Positions 8,187 to 15,239 of a stretch of 64,000 nucleotides of DNA are shown here, in pieces. Position 1 is the first letter of the stretch. Each line of letters starts with the position of its first letter. The notes under the pieces are model-generated. The model had not been told where the DNA came from. It worked only from the letters and a program-made list of their open reading frames with translations, and did not search any database. A program made the position numbers and the translations under genes. Origin of the DNA: Thalassobacillus_A hwangdonensis (GTDB lineage Bacteria > Bacillota > Bacilli > Bacillales > Halobacillaceae); contig NZ_JBHTKL010000006.1 in assembly GCF_042675915.1 (NCBI RefSeq), positions 124,001 to 188,000 of the forward strand. Direction: 5' to 3'.

Positions 8187-8771
8187 ATGACGAAAGATAA
8201 AATATTGAATGTTGCATTAGATATGTTTGGCCAATTCGGCTATGAAGATACAGCACTATCCGATATCGCTAAGACTGTCGGAATCAAAAAGCCATCGATC
8301 TACAATCATTTCAACAGTAAAGAGGATATCTTCCGTGAGGTATTGGATGAAGTTATCCGTCGGGAGCGTGCATTTTTCTCGGAGGAATTGAAGATTGCCT
8401 CCGACCTGACTTGTGAGGAACAATTGCGCGAACTATTCGAGCAGTACAATGAACGGATGGCAACATCAGAAGTTGGCTTGTTCTGGAAGCGCGTGACGTT
8501 TTTCCCGCCGGAGTGCTTCGCTGAAGTCATCAAGGAAAAATTCAAAGAAGTCGAAGGAACATTCACTGAAATTCTGAAAGACGTATTCCATAAAGGGAAA
8601 GAAGAAGCGGTAATCCGGGATCTCCCATTTGAAACATTGACCGCTTCGTTCTATACGGTTATTGACGGGTTGTTTTTGGAACGACATTTTTACGGGGAAG
8701 ATGAATACCTTCTTCGCAAGGAAGCGAGCTGGAAAGTATTCTGGTTGGGAATCCAACATCCTGAAATTTAG
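8187..8771 (+). CDS. TetR/AcrR-family transcriptional regulator
   Basis: A 194-residue repressor. The N-terminal TetR helix-turn-helix is at about residues 25-45 (ALSDIAKTVGIKKPSIYNHF), followed by an all-helical ligand domain. ATG at 8187 is chosen over GTG at 8178 because GAGGTG lies 6 nt before it. The gene is 12 bp upstream of the SMR pair and is almost certainly co-transcribed with it. It probably senses a cationic drug or the natural SMR substrate and represses its own operon through the palindrome at 8149-8164. Confidence 0.9.
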   Translation: MTKDKILNVALDMFGQFGYEDTALSDIAKTVGIKKPSIYNHFNSKEDIFREVLDEVIRRERAFFSEELKIASDLTCEEQLRELFEQYNERMATSEVGLFWKRVTFFPPECFAEVIKEKFKEVEGTFTEILKDVFHKGKEEAVIRDLPFETLTASFYTVIDGLFLERHFYGEDEYLLRKEASWKVFWLGIQHPEI

Positions 8772-8783
8772 GGGTGAAAAATT

Positions 8784-9128
8784 ATGGCATGGGTATATTT
8801 ATTAGTCGGTTCGTTGTTTGAAATAGCGTGGGCAATGGGGTTGAAGCTGTCTGAGGGATTCACGCAGCCGCTGATCAGTGCGATTACAGTCGCGCTTATT
8901 TTTATCAGTTTTTACTTTTTCACTAAGGCATTGAGGGAAATCGATATTGGCACCGGTTATGCGGTTTTCACTGGGATAGGCACAATCGGTACGACAATAA
9001 TCGGTATTCTCATGCTTGGAGATAAAGTCAGCTTTACAAAACTGTTATTCATCATCATCCTCATTACAGGAATCATTGGCCTGAAGGTGACTTCCACCCA
9101 AAATGTCCCTTCAGAAACTACACACTAA
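8784..9128 (+). CDS. SMR-family efflux subunit (first of a pair)
   Basis: A 114-residue four-helix small multidrug resistance protein. The family's membrane-embedded glutamate is at residue 13 (SLFEIAWAMGLK), and the helix 3-4 signature GTGYAVFTGIGTIGTTIIG is present. Together with the next gene it should form a heterodimeric proton-coupled exporter (YkkCD/YvdRS type). No ykkC guanidine riboswitch precedes it; control is by the linked TetR. The substrate (guanidinium or quaternary ammonium compounds) is not decidable here. Confidence 0.9.
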   Translation: MAWVYLLVGSLFEIAWAMGLKLSEGFTQPLISAITVALIFISFYFFTKALREIDIGTGYAVFTGIGTIGTTIIGILMLGDKVSFTKLLFIIILITGIIGLKVTSTQNVPSETTH

Positions 9129-9141
9129 GGAGGTGCTCCTG

Positions 9142-9456
9142 ATGACATGGGTATCTTTGATTTTTGCAGGTATTTTTGAAATGGTCGGAATGTTCTTCAT
9201 GAAAAAATCGAATGGATTCAAGATATTGAAACCGACGATCGCAGCGATTGTGGCTGCTTTTTGCAGCTTTTATTTCCTTTCAGTATCTTTACTGAGTCTG
9301 CCTGTCGGAACGGCATATGGCATATGGACAGGGATTGGGTCGGCTGGAACGGTCATAATCGGGATCATCTTCTTTAAAGAAGGTGTCGATGTGAAACGAT
9401 TGTCCTTCATCGGATGCATCATCGTCGGAGTCGTAGGCTTGAAGCTCGTATCATAA
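9142..9456 (+). CDS. SMR-family efflux subunit (second of a pair)
   Basis: A 104-residue four-helix SMR protein with the conserved glutamate in GIFEMVGMFFMKK (near residue 12) and GTAYGIWTGIGSAGTVIIGI in the third helix. ATG at 9142 follows AAGGAGG; the upstream in-frame start at 9103 lies inside the first subunit gene and is rejected. The 13-bp gap to the first subunit indicates one transcript ending at the terminator at 9458. Paired SMR proteins normally insert with opposite orientations. Confidence 0.9.
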   Translation: MTWVSLIFAGIFEMVGMFFMKKSNGFKILKPTIAAIVAAFCSFYFLSVSLLSLPVGTAYGIWTGIGSAGTVIIGIIFFKEGVDVKRLSFIGCIIVGVVGLKLVS

Positions 9457-9457
9457 C

Positions 9458-9490
9458 AAAACGCTTGGAATTTAATCCAAGCGTTTTTTT
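9458..9490. terminator. Terminator after the SMR operon
   Basis: The perfect 12-bp stem AAAACGCTTGGA/TCCAAGCGTTTT, with a 6-nt loop, is followed by T7. It also serves msrA from the other side. Confidence 0.9.
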
Positions 9491-9494
9491 CTTG

Positions 9495-10181
9495 CTATTT
9501 TTTTGGAAGGTCAAGCTCAAGGTCTTCTCCCCACATATCTTCAAGATACTGATCACGTCCAGAACCGTTTCGGTAAAAGTCGTAGCGCAGTTCATTGTTT
9601 TTATAATAATTCTGGTGGTATTCCTCCGCCCGGTAGAATTCCTCTGCTGGCTGAATTGGTGTCACTAGTTCTTCATCAAACCGACCAGTTTCAGATATCG
9701 CCTGTTTCGAGGTTTCCGCTGCTTCCTTCTGCTGTTCATCATGGTAGAAGATTGCTGAGGTGTACTGGAAACCGCGATCGACGAATTGTCCGCCATCATC
9801 AGTAGGATTGATTTGTCGCCAGAATACATCGAGCAACTGCTCATAAGTGATGACTTCAGGATCATAGTAAACCTGGACTGCCTCCACATGGCCGGTTCCA
9901 CCGCCGGAAACTTCCTCATAGCTCGGATTCTCAAGGTCTCCCCCTGTATATCCAGATACGGCTTCCGCTACTCCCTTCAACTTTTCAAAAGGGGGTTCCA
10001 TACACCAGAAGCACCCGCCGGCAAAGGTAGCTACTTCATACCCTTCCGGAACATCCTCTGCCATAATAGCTTCACTTTCATAATTTCTTTTCGTCAAATA
10101 GGCATAAGCTTCAGGAATCAGGAAAACACCGATCAAACCGATGATCACTGCGATGATGATACCTTTCGTCTTTCTTTTCAT
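9495..10181 (-). CDS. msrA: Peptide methionine sulfoxide reductase A, membrane-anchored
   Basis: A 228-residue MsrA that reduces methionine-S-sulfoxide in proteins. The catalytic motif GCFWC is at residues 56-60. The conserved GYTGG and the late EEYHQNYY element are present. Unlike the cytoplasmic B. subtilis enzyme it begins with a basic stretch and a hydrophobic helix (residues 7-27), so the enzyme domain should lie outside the membrane. No MsrB is fused or adjacent. The start has AGGAGG upstream. An exported MsrA needs an external source of electrons, presumably a thioredoxin-like membrane system elsewhere. Confidence 0.92.
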   Translation of the reverse strand: MKRKTKGIIIAVIIGLIGVFLIPEAYAYLTKRNYESEAIMAEDVPEGYEVATFAGGCFWCMEPPFEKLKGVAEAVSGYTGGDLENPSYEEVSGGGTGHVEAVQVYYDPEVITYEQLLDVFWRQINPTDDGGQFVDRGFQYTSAIFYHDEQQKEAAETSKQAISETGRFDEELVTPIQPAEEFYRAEEYHQNYYKNNELRYDFYRNGSGRDQYLEDMWGEDLELDLPKK

Positions 10182-10269
10182 CGGAATTCCTCCTTAGCCA
10201 GCTGTTTTCCATACTATACCATGGCTTAAATGATACCTTCCACTGCCTTGCATCTCTGAATGTGCCAGC

Positions 10270-12189
10270 TCACTCTTCATCGTGGAGTACTTGACCCTCC
10301 ACATATTTGCGCTCCATCTGTTTTTTCGTTTTTCGGTACTCCGTGGATTTGAAAATGATATCGAAGTCATAATCATCAGGATACAATTCGCTGGCAGGGA
10401 TATGCAGTTTGATCCGTTTATGATTAATTTTCTGCTTTTCCCCTTTGACCTGAACGATATAATCCCCTTTTTCGTCCGGACCCTTATAAACGATTGCCGT
10501 TTCCCCTGTTGCCATGATTGTTACATTATCTCCCTGCTGATACTTTTGATCTCCCTTCTCCTGTTGTTTCGGCTTTCTTCTGGCATAACGGTTCACGGAG
10601 ATTTGTTTTTCCATGCTTGCCTGCTTCAATAGCTGTTCCTCGACATCAAACTCTCTATCTTCTTTGTAGGTGATTTGGTGGGCACGCCGTAAAATAGTTG
10701 GGTGCATGCCAAGCTTCATAGCGATTTCAAACGCCTGGCTTTTCCCTGTCTGCCCGAGCAGCAGACGATAGGTCGGTTTCAACGTTTCAATATCGAACTC
10801 CATTGATCCATTCATGAACCCTTGCTTTTCTTCTGCAAATTCCTTCATCTCACTGTAATGGGTCGTAGCGAAAATCGTCGCTCCCTTTTCAAACAGCTGC
10901 TCCAGAATCGCAGTCGCAAGCCCCATTCCTTCACCGGGGTCTGTTCCTGATCCCAATTCGTCCAGTAATACCATCGTATGATCATTCGTTTCGCGTAGAA
11001 TATCGATGATGTTCACCAGTCTTGAGCTGAACGTACTCAAGTTCTCTGAAATACTCTGGCCATCACCGATATCTACAAAAATCTGCTGGAACATGTGCAA
11101 GGAAGTCCCTTCGTCTGCAGGCACATGCAATCCGGACTGTGCCATCAATGTAAGCAGACCGATGGTTTTCAGCGTCACCGTCTTCCCGCCAGTATTCGGT
11201 CCGGTGATAATCAGCGCGTGATCTCCTTCACCGAATTGGATCGTAAGCGGCACGGCATCCTTTCCAAGCAATGGATGTCTTGCGCTTTTCAAATCGATCA
11301 AGTAGGATTCATTCAATTGTGGTGCTGTCGCATCCAATGCCAAACTGTATTTCGCTTTCGCAAAAATGACATCGTACTGGTGCATCGTGTCCACTGCAAT
11401 CTTCAATGCATGCTCCTGTTCCATGACATAGCCTGTCAAATAGTAGAGGATCTGTTCCACTTCATGCTCTTCTGCCATCCGTAGCATCTGGATCTCTTCC
11501 TGCATTTCCCCGATTTCTGAAGGCTCGATGAAAAGTGTTGCTCCTGATGCTGATTGATCGATGATTGCACCATTGATTTTATTGCGGTGTTCCCGTTTGA
11601 TCGGCAACACGAATCGTCCATTCTTCTCAGCTACTGTCTGCTCCTGCATGATTGTTTTATATTTTGCCGATTTCGCCATATGCTGAATTTTGTCTTTCAA
11701 TCTCGTTTGCTGGATCTGTAATTGCTTGCGGACCCTCTGCAATTCTTTCGTCGCATAATCGTCGACTTGCCCATGTCTCAGACATCGCTGAATTTCCGCT
11801 TCCAATTCTGATAAGTCTTCTATCGAATAAGCGTAGCTGCTGATCGTTGGTGCAGCGTATGTCTTATCTTCCATGAACCGCTTCAGCTTAGTGCAATGGT
11901 CAAGGAAGGATAACAGCTTCGTAAACTGATCCGACCGAATGTACATGCCTTTTCCCGCATACTCAAGAATATGCAATACATCATCAAGACTGTGGATCGG
12001 AACACTGCTGCTGATTCGCAGCACTTCAACCGCTTCGGTCACTTCCTCCAGCCACCGTTCGATCTGGCGCTTATTCAGTGAAGGTCGAGTGGCTTTCACT
12101 GTTTCCTTCCCTTTTTCAGTAAACGCATAATGGGATGCTTCCTTCAAAATCGTATCAAATTCCAATGTTTCAAAAGTATGAGTATTCAT
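10270..12189 (-). CDS. MutS2-like ATPase lacking the C-terminal Smr nuclease domain
   Basis: A 639-residue member of the MutS2 branch of MutS ATPases. In order it has an N-terminal lever/core region, the clamp (about 130-280) with the MutS2-type block SASGATLFIEP, then the ABC-type ATPase with Walker A GPNTGGKT (residues 330-337), DIGDGQSISENLSTFSS and the Walker B/signature region DELGSGTDP (410-418). A KOW-like module near the end reads GDNVTIMATGETAIVYKG. Full MutS2 is about 785 residues and ends in an Smr domain; that domain is absent here and the tail is short and charged. ATG at 12189 is the only good start, with AAGGAG 12 nt upstream. B. subtilis MutS2 is reported to act on collided ribosomes; this protein keeps the ATPase and KOW parts but not the cleaving part. 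Its long leader RNA is described separately. Confidence 0.85.
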   Translation of the reverse strand: MNTHTFETLEFDTILKEASHYAFTEKGKETVKATRPSLNKRQIERWLEEVTEAVEVLRISSSVPIHSLDDVLHILEYAGKGMYIRSDQFTKLLSFLDHCTKLKRFMEDKTYAAPTISSYAYSIEDLSELEAEIQRCLRHGQVDDYATKELQRVRKQLQIQQTRLKDKIQHMAKSAKYKTIMQEQTVAEKNGRFVLPIKREHRNKINGAIIDQSASGATLFIEPSEIGEMQEEIQMLRMAEEHEVEQILYYLTGYVMEQEHALKIAVDTMHQYDVIFAKAKYSLALDATAPQLNESYLIDLKSARHPLLGKDAVPLTIQFGEGDHALIITGPNTGGKTVTLKTIGLLTLMAQSGLHVPADEGTSLHMFQQIFVDIGDGQSISENLSTFSSRLVNIIDILRETNDHTMVLLDELGSGTDPGEGMGLATAILEQLFEKGATIFATTHYSEMKEFAEEKQGFMNGSMEFDIETLKPTYRLLLGQTGKSQAFEIAMKLGMHPTILRRAHQITYKEDREFDVEEQLLKQASMEKQISVNRYARRKPKQQEKGDQKYQQGDNVTIMATGETAIVYKGPDEKGDYIVQVKGEKQKINHKRIKLHIPASELYPDDYDFDIIFKSTEYRKTKKQMERKYVEGQVLHDEE

Positions 12190-12219
12190 TATTAATCGTT
12201 GCTCCTTTTTTCTGCCATT

Positions 12220-12255
12220 AAAAAAAGCCACGACAAGCTAATGCTTATCGCGGCT
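12220..12255 (-). terminator. Second intrinsic terminator of the leader, just before the MutS2-like gene
   Basis: Read on the minus strand, a 13-bp stem (arms 12255-12243 and 12238-12226, including G-U pairs, loop ATTA) is followed by T7 at 12226-12220. It lies 30 bp before the MutS2-like start codon, so transcription must pass it to express the gene. Confidence 0.85.
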
Positions 12256-12330
12256 AAAGCAGGCAGATGTGATGTGCAGAAACTGGATCCCTCCTGTTCC
12301 TGCGGTCTTCTTCTACCACCATTTCTATAC

Positions 12331-12362
12331 AAATAAAGGCTATGACAAAGAACGTCATAGCC
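12331..12362 (-). terminator. First intrinsic terminator of the leader
   Basis: The minus-strand stem GGCTATGAC/GTCATAGCC (12362-12354 with 12346-12338, 9 bp, perfect) is followed by TTTATTTG. The 5' arm can instead pair weakly with ATAGC at 12390-12386, a possible antiterminator. Confidence 0.85.
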
Positions 12363-12486
12363 AGAATTCATATAAATTCTTTATCGCTATACATGCTTGT
12401 TCTCAACTGTTCTTGAAAAGCAACACGAAACAGACCTGCATGTCTGCATGTCAAAAAAACTTTTCAAGACCGTATTCGATTACGGG

Positions 12487-12510
12487 TTAGTTAAGAACAC
12501 TCACACTCAT
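12487..12510 (-). CDS. Leader peptide MSVSVLN
   Basis: A seven-codon reading frame, ATG AGT GTG AGT GTT CTT AAC TAA, 8 nt after the strong Shine-Dalgarno TAAGGAG (12525-12519). It is too short to have a function as a protein. Its last codons form one strand of a long helix in the leader, which suggests its translation is the sensed event. A closer ATG at 12517 is only one base from the ribosome binding site. Confidence 0.7.
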   Translation of the reverse strand: MSVSVLN

Positions 12511-12563
12511 AAAACATACTCCTTAGAGAGTTTGAAATGGTGGTCCGAAGACCTTCTGCTATT

Positions 12564-12593
12564 ATCATATGCGATTCGAAGCCGACCTGTCAA
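12564..12593 (-). promoter_or_regulatory. Promoter of the MutS2-like leader transcript
   Basis: On the minus strand a consensus -35 TTGACA (12593-12588) and -10 TATGAT (12569-12564) are 18 bp apart. A second TTGACA overlaps six bases upstream. The start point is expected near 12557, placing the UUCG hairpin at the very 5' end of the RNA. Confidence 0.8.
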
Positions 12594-12599
12594 TGTCAA

Positions 12600-13154
12600 T
12601 CATTTCATAGCGTCCAAATCCAATTCATCACTCTGTGTCATATCAGCAAAAAGAGACCGCTTCATAATTTCCAATGCATTTTTGTTATCTTCCTCCTGCT
12701 CAGAGGCAACACAGTCTTCTGGAATGAAAAGATCATATTCCCGCATGTACGCACCATTTGCAGTGAAAAGCACACACATATCTCCAGTAAGACCGGTGAT
12801 GATCAATTGTTCAACTCCCATCTGATGGAGAAGGATGTCCAATTGCGTTCCAAAAAATCCTGAATGCTTCGGTTTGATGACGAAGAAGTCATCCTCATCC
12901 GGCTGCATTTTTTCAATTACAGGCTTTCCTCTTCCTTGCTTACATTCTTCGATGATTTCTTCTGCGTTATCCTGCCATAACCCGAAGTTGTCATTAACAT
13001 AAATCACCGGAAAACCTGCTTCCTTCACCCGTTTCTTAAATGCCTGAAGACGGTCCGCCATTGGCAAAGCATGGTCAAGCAGATTCTCTCCACCATCAAA
13101 ATCCATTTTATTAATGACATCGATGATCAATAGCGCTGTCTTGGACTGTTTCAT
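12600..13154 (-). CDS. Isochorismatase-family cysteine hydrolase
   Basis: A 184-residue hydrolase of the isochorismatase/nicotinamidase fold. The catalytic triad is visible as D12 (LLIIDVIN), K94 (FVIKPKHSGF) and C127 (GLTGDMCVLF), the last preceded by the usual cis-peptide region. The metal-binding Asp-x-His...His set of true nicotinamidases (PncA) is not present, since the corresponding region reads VNDNFGLW. It follows nadE by 15 bp on the same strand, so a link to NAD metabolism is suggested by context only. Confidence 0.85.
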   Translation of the reverse strand: MKQSKTALLIIDVINKMDFDGGENLLDHALPMADRLQAFKKRVKEAGFPVIYVNDNFGLWQDNAEEIIEECKQGRGKPVIEKMQPDEDDFFVIKPKHSGFFGTQLDILLHQMGVEQLIITGLTGDMCVLFTANGAYMREYDLFIPEDCVASEQEEDNKNALEIMKRSLFADMTQSDELDLDAMK

Positions 13155-13169
13155 TTTATCCCCCCGTGA

Positions 13170-13907
13170 TTACTCGAACTCTGGTGGTTCCGCTGGTGTC
13201 AAGCGTTTATGCTTCGTCCGTGCATGCATCTCATCGATTTTCTTCTTGTCTTCCTGAGGGATATCTTCTCCCTTCAGGTAAGCATCGATGGTGTCGTAGG
13301 AGACACCCATCTCTTCTTCATCCGATTGTCCTTCCCATAGTTCGGCACTTGGATTCTTCTCAACGACTTGTGATGGTACACCAAGGTAACGCGCCATTTC
13401 CCTTACTTCACCTTTTGTCATATGAATCAGTGGGACAAGGTCGACACCACCATCACCATACTTCGTAAAGTAACCAGTATGATGTTCTGCAGCATTATCG
13501 GTACCGACGACCAAGTAGTTGTAATTCGCTGCAACGGAATATAACGTACTCATCCGTAGCCTTGCCTGAAGGTTGGCCCCATTCAACTGCTCGGCATCTT
13601 CATTCCATTCGTCCTTCAACTGATCCTGTATTTCCCTATAGATCGTTTTGTAACTTTCCGTAAGTTCGATGCCTTTATATTTCAGACCGGCTTCTTCGAT
13701 GACAGCCAGTGCATCTTCCTGGTCTTCCACTCGCTGGTTGATTGGGAGCACCACCCCAAGTGAATTATCCGGAAATGCGCGTTGGATAAGATTCGCAACC
13801 ACGGCTGAATCGATCCCTCCACTGACACCGACGAGCGCTCCTTTCATTCCGGCATCTTTCACTTCTTTTTGAATCCAGGAAACCAAATGTTCAATTCTAG
13901 TATTCAA
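13170..13907 (-). CDS. nadE: NH3-dependent NAD+ synthetase
   Basis: About 245 residues; converts nicotinic acid adenine dinucleotide to NAD with ammonia and ATP. The PP-loop SGGIDS is at residues 29-34. ARLRMSTLYSVAANYN, VVGTDNAAEHHTGYFTKYGDGGVDLVPL and the C-terminal KHKRLTPAEPPE block, all typical of NadE, are present. No glutaminase domain is fused. TTG at 13907 is preferred because GGAAGGGG lies 8 nt upstream; an ATG at 13925 has no clear ribosome binding site. It is the first gene of an operon with an isochorismatase-fold hydrolase. Confidence 0.93.
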   Translation of the reverse strand: MNTRIEHLVSWIQKEVKDAGMKGALVGVSGGIDSAVVANLIQRAFPDNSLGVVLPINQRVEDQEDALAVIEEAGLKYKGIELTESYKTIYREIQDQLKDEWNEDAEQLNGANLQARLRMSTLYSVAANYNYLVVGTDNAAEHHTGYFTKYGDGGVDLVPLIHMTKGEVREMARYLGVPSQVVEKNPSAELWEGQSDEEEMGVSYDTIDAYLKGEDIPQEDKKKIDEMHARTKHKRLTPAEPPEFE

Positions 13908-14067
13908 GTGATCTACCCCTTCCATATTCTTTAATGATCGTCACATCTGGAAGTAGTTTTCCTTTTTACTGGTACACATAAACATTTCACTTTAAAAAGG
14001 ATACAAACTACGTAATAATAAGATTTACAGAATAAATGGATACGTGTGATGTAAAGGAGTGGAAGAC

Positions 14068-14754
14068 ATGGGACAGAAAGAACGTCAGGTGCTGGTCATT
14101 TTCCCTCACCCTGATGATGAAGCATTCGGGGTTTCAGGCACGATTTCTTCATTCATCGACCAGGGCACACCTGTGACCTATGCATGTTTAACATTAGGTG
14201 AAATGGGACGAAATCTAGGAAAGCCACAGTTCGCCAACCGTGAAACATTGCCTATTATCCGCAAAGAGGAATTGAAGCTTGCTGCAAAAGCAATGGGAAT
14301 CGAAGATCTACGGATGATGGGATTACGTGATAAAACACTCGAATTCGAAGATGACGAAAAAATGACCCAACTGGTAAGAGATTTGATCAAGGAATTGGAC
14401 CCTTCGCTGATCATCACGTTCTATCCTGGCTATGCCGTGCACCCGGATCATGAAGCGACGGCCAGAGCAGTTGTTCGCGCGGTGAGAGAAATGGATGAGA
14501 GTGAACGTCCAAAGCTCCACTGTCTTGCATTTGCGAATAATACACTGGAAGAACTCGGGAAGCCGGACGTCGTTTATGATATCGAATCGGTTAGAGAGCG
14601 AAAACTCGATGCGATGCGGGCACATATATCCCAAACAGCAAGGATATTGGAGATGATTGAAGAAGGATTGAAGGTGGATGACCCGGAAGCCCTGAAGTGG
14701 GTGACGAAAGAACGTTTCTATTCTTACAAATGGGATCAGGATCAAGTGAAATAA
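14068..14754 (+). CDS. bshB2: Bacillithiol biosynthesis deacetylase BshB2
   Basis: A 228-residue zinc-dependent LmbE/PIG-L family deacetylase, expected to remove acetyl from GlcNAc-malate in bacillithiol synthesis. Metal ligands are in HPDDE (14-18) and HPDHEATARA (near 130). The size and the ALKWVTKERFYSY tail resemble B. subtilis YojG (BshB2). ATG at 14068 is 8 nt after AAAGGAG; GTG at 14059 is less likely. The usual partner YojF is not adjacent. A strong terminator follows. Confidence 0.85.
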   Translation: MGQKERQVLVIFPHPDDEAFGVSGTISSFIDQGTPVTYACLTLGEMGRNLGKPQFANRETLPIIRKEELKLAAKAMGIEDLRMMGLRDKTLEFEDDEKMTQLVRDLIKELDPSLIITFYPGYAVHPDHEATARAVVRAVREMDESERPKLHCLAFANNTLEELGKPDVVYDIESVRERKLDAMRAHISQTARILEMIEEGLKVDDPEALKWVTKERFYSYKWDQDQVK

Positions 14755-14756
14755 GA

Positions 14757-14783
14757 AACCCCCGCCGATTCGGCGGGGGTTCT
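14757..14783. terminator. Terminator after bshB2
   Basis: An 11-bp GC-rich stem (AACCCCCGCCG/CGGCGGGGGTT) with a 3-nt loop lies between convergent bshB2 and the DUF4064 gene. The T-run is poor on the plus strand. Confidence 0.75.
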
Positions 14784-14795
14784 ATTATGTCATGA

Positions 14796-15221
14796 TCAAT
14801 CATCATAAACGACTTTTTTACGACGGACAAGTGCGACGATACCTGCAATGAAGTAGAACAACGCAGGGAACACACCGACACCTAAAGTGATGATTGCTGC
14901 TAGAACGGACGTTACAAGCAGGATGGCACCAGCGGTCTTCGGTTTTTTATCACCTTTCAATAGCATGACTGCCAGGATACCAAGAATAGTGGCAATTACG
15001 GTAATGATGATGAACGTTTGGACACCGTTACTCAACATTTCAAGAATCTGATCCGCATTCATTCCTCCGGTATCTGTACCTGGCTGATTCAAACCTTCTT
15101 CCAACCCTTGACGGAACTCTGGATTATCCTTTTGACTTAACAACCATCCACCGATTGCTGCAGATGCAGCAAATAAAACTACCCCGATAATAGTTAGAAC
15201 GATTTCTACTGTACGTTTCAT
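14796..15221 (-). CDS. DUF4064 membrane protein
   Basis: A 141-residue protein with four predicted helices: residues 5-28, 65-90, 98-115 and 118-133. The N-terminus MKRTVEIVLTIIGVVLFA is characteristic of the DUF4064 family. It is the third gene after an ABC-2 ATPase and permease on the same strand, starting 18 bp after the permease stop, so it may be an accessory of that exporter. Function unknown. Confidence 0.78.
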   Translation of the reverse strand: MKRTVEIVLTIIGVVLFAASAAIGGWLLSQKDNPEFRQGLEEGLNQPGTDTGGMNADQILEMLSNGVQTFIIITVIATILGILAVMLLKGDKKPKTAGAILLVTSVLAAIITLGVGVFPALFYFIAGIVALVRRKKVVYDD

Positions 15222-15239
15222 AATCTATTCCTCCCCTAA

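Larger units (their letters stand above)
12220..12557 (-). ncRNA. Long attenuator-type leader RNA of the MutS2-like gene
   Basis: The minus-strand transcript from the promoter at 12564-12593 has, in order: a GGTC-TTCG-GACC hairpin (12553-12542); the leader peptide MSVSVLN (12510-12487); a small CCGTA/TACGG hairpin (12485-12470); a 10-bp helix between 12469-12460 and 12420-12411; an outer helix between the last leader codons (12499-12489) and 12408-12398; a hairpin CAGAC/GTCTG inside (12446-12431); and then two terminators. Because the leader codons themselves pair downstream, a ribosome stalled on the peptide would re-fold the RNA. This is the logic of known ribosome-mediated attenuators. Pairings were found by eye; no folding energy was computed. 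Confidence 0.7.

Noticed and set aside
12190..12231. Upstream extension of the MutS2-like protein to GTG 12231
   Set aside because: The extension would be encoded by the terminator T-run and the ribosome binding site itself.
12296..12330. T-box-like phrase GGTGGTA...ACCGCAGG on the minus strand of the MutS2-like leader
   Set aside because: The conserved T-box core is broken by a nine-base insertion, no stem I or specifier loop is found, and a leader peptide lies upstream instead.
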